Source: Saccharothrix sp. NRRL B-16348 (lineage in GTDB: Bacteria; Actinomycetota; Actinomycetes; Mycobacteriales; Pseudonocardiaceae). From it: a stretch of DNA of 64,000 nucleotides. The notes beneath the pieces are model-generated. The model saw only the letters and a program-made list of their open reading frames with translations. It ran no database searches and was not told the DNA's origin. Numbering within the stretch: position 1 is the stretch's first letter; each line of letters starts with the position of its first letter. Location of the stretch: contig NZ_LGED01000223.1 in the NCBI RefSeq assembly GCF_001280085.1, forward strand, positions 1 to 64,000, given 5' to 3'. Shown here piece after piece: positions 63,099 to 64,000 of this stretch. The translations under genes and the position numbers were made by a program.

Positions 63099-63515
63099 TG
63101 AGTCGTCGGTCGGTGTCGGTCTCCAGCCGGGCGCGGACCGCCTTGCTGCGGTGCACCGGGTGCCGGTCGGCGATCAAGCGGACCTTCCAGTGGGGTGGGC
63201 GATGCGATCGAGGAAGGCGGGTGGACACCGGTGCGGTGAAGCGGTCGGTGGACACGGTGAACCAAGCGTCCCGCGGGAGGCGATCGCGGACATGACGTTG
63301 ACCCGAAGTCGCCTCCCTGTCACCCGCACCACCGGGATCCTGCCCTTCGACGCCAAGGAACGACCGGGTTGGGCGGCGTCGGAGCGCAGTCCGCAATAGT
63401 CGACCCACACGATCGCCGCGCCCTCGGCCTTTGCCCGGGCCTCGATCGCCGGGTACTGCTCGTCGAGCCGCGCATGCACCGCGGCGGGCCGCTGTTCATA
63501 AGCCGGATTCCCTGG
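63099..63515 (-). pseudogene. IS630-family transposase remnant
   Basis: Minus-strand pieces in two frames: RLDEQYPAIEARAKAEGAAI with VWVDYCGLRSDA (63490-63390) and RVTGRRLRVNVMSAIASRG, then after a frame change WFTVSTDRFTAPV and VRLIADRHPVHRSKAVRARL (63260-63110). These are the first and second DDE blocks of IS630 transposases. The N-terminus and the last catalytic block are absent. Confidence 0.7.
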
Positions 63516-63668
63516 CCCTCGTCGGCGCCGCCCGACGCGGTGCCGACGAGGGCGGAGAACGGTCCGATGAAGCATGGCTGGGACGCGATGTAGGCGACTC
63601 CGTAGCGAAATCCAACCCGGCTGCCGGTTCGGCAAGGCTGGACCGGTTGAGGCTGATAGCCGACGTGG

Positions 63669-63848
63669 TCAGAACTCCGCTGCTGTCCGCGTGCCGCTTG
63701 CGCGGTTCAGCGGCCCTTGCCACTCGTGGCCGTCGAGACGCACGTGGACTTCCTCAACCCGCCATCCAGCCGTCCCGGCCGTCTCGGCACAAGAGGTGTG
63801 GGCGTCGGCGATGGCGCGCAGGCGCTCGGGCGGCGGCTGGTCGGGCAC
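63669..63848 (-). CDS. Small hypothetical protein downstream of an aquaporin gene
   Basis: A 59-residue product from a GTG one base after the aquaporin stop. It includes PPPERLRAIADAHTSCAETA and EEVHVRLDGHEWQGPLNRA. It is charged and has no membrane span. The family is not recognised. Position suggests co-translation with the aquaporin gene. Confidence 0.45.
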   Translation of the reverse strand: MPDQPPPERLRAIADAHTSCAETAGTAGWRVEEVHVRLDGHEWQGPLNRASGTRTAAEF

Positions 63849-63849
63849 G

Positions 63850-64000
63850 TCAGTTCCGTTCGGCAACGGCTGTCGGTTGTGCCGCGGTCCGGCGGACCGT
63901 GCGGAACAGGAACGCCGCCGCGAGGCCACCGACCACCGGGCCGATCAGGTAGACGGCCAACTGCCACCACGGGACAGTCCCACCGGCCACGGACAGCACG
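63850..64000 (-). CDS. Aquaporin/MIP-family channel, C-terminal end (runs off the window)
   Basis: The last 49 codons are visible, reading PWWQLAVYLIGPVVGGLAAA then FLFRTVRRTAAQ. This is the final membrane helix and tail typical of MIP-family channels (WxYxxGPxxGGxxAA). The NPA motifs lie outside the window. Confidence 0.65.
   Translation of the reverse strand, partial: VLSVAGGTVPWWQLAVYLIGPVVGGLAAAFLFRTVRRTAAQPTAVAERN

Noticed and set aside
1..64000. CRISPR arrays, rRNA and tRNA genes
   Set aside because: No regularly spaced repeats and no recognisable rRNA or tRNA sequence were seen on reading. A dedicated tRNA scan was not possible.

Overview
The window is very GC-rich, with dense coding, frequent GTG and TTG starts and many 1-4 base start/stop overlaps. 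It also carries ectoine genes, PucR-type and anti-sigma type regulators, and a polyketide/peptide assembly line. This points to an antibiotic-type actinomycete, most likely of the Pseudonocardiales (Saccharothrix/Actinosynnema/Lentzea-like). The genus is an inference. No rRNA, tRNA or CRISPR array was recognised.

Layout. 1-2 kb: the start of an IS630-type transposase and a complete IS701-family element with a CTAG target duplication. 2-4.6 kb: a STAND NTPase (NB-ARC plus TPR repeats) with an N-terminal amyloid-like motif. 4.8-5.7 kb: decayed genes. 5.7-10.4 kb: small stress and envelope genes, an OmpR-type two-component pair with a small lipoprotein, two cysteine-less HesB-like genes and an anti-sigma-type ATPase. 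10.4-16.9 kb: the ectoine/hydroxyectoine region. The importer ehuBCDA and the biosynthesis operon ectABCD diverge from one 268-base control region. 17-25.7 kb: scattered small genes, a secreted SOD-like protein, a SulP transporter, a membrane protein coupled to a GntR regulator, and many gene and IS remnants. 25.7-27.1 kb: a second IS701-family element.

27.6-46.5 kb is a compact non-modular PKS/NRPS cluster. It has a free Asp-type adenylation enzyme, a free ketosynthase, a large ACP-ACP-aminotransferase-luciferase-like monooxygenase-condensation-(vestigial A)-PCP protein, and a PhyH-type dioxygenase. It continues with a CoA-ligase/KR/ACP protein, a KS-ACP protein, an ABC exporter pair, and a convergent free condensation protein. 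The aminotransferase/monooxygenase pairing recalls microginin-type assembly lines. It suggests a beta-amino-alpha-hydroxy acyl unit joined to aspartate. No acyltransferase or thioesterase domain is present.

47-64 kb holds an OafA-type acyltransferase, a methyltransferase, a PucR regulator, an NfeD/SPFH membrane pair, an SDR, NhaA and a CPA1 antiporter. It also holds a TetR-glycosyltransferase-DUF6653 operon with paired TetR operators, a secreted propeller protein, an IS630 remnant and the end of an aquaporin gene. Six copies of a short structured repeat with core GCCGGGAAGYCTGGTCGGC lie in this part and at 18 kb. Three precede intact membrane-protein genes, two of them cation/proton antiporters, and two abut remnants of K+ transport genes. 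It may be an unrecognised cis-regulatory RNA or a small mobile repeat.
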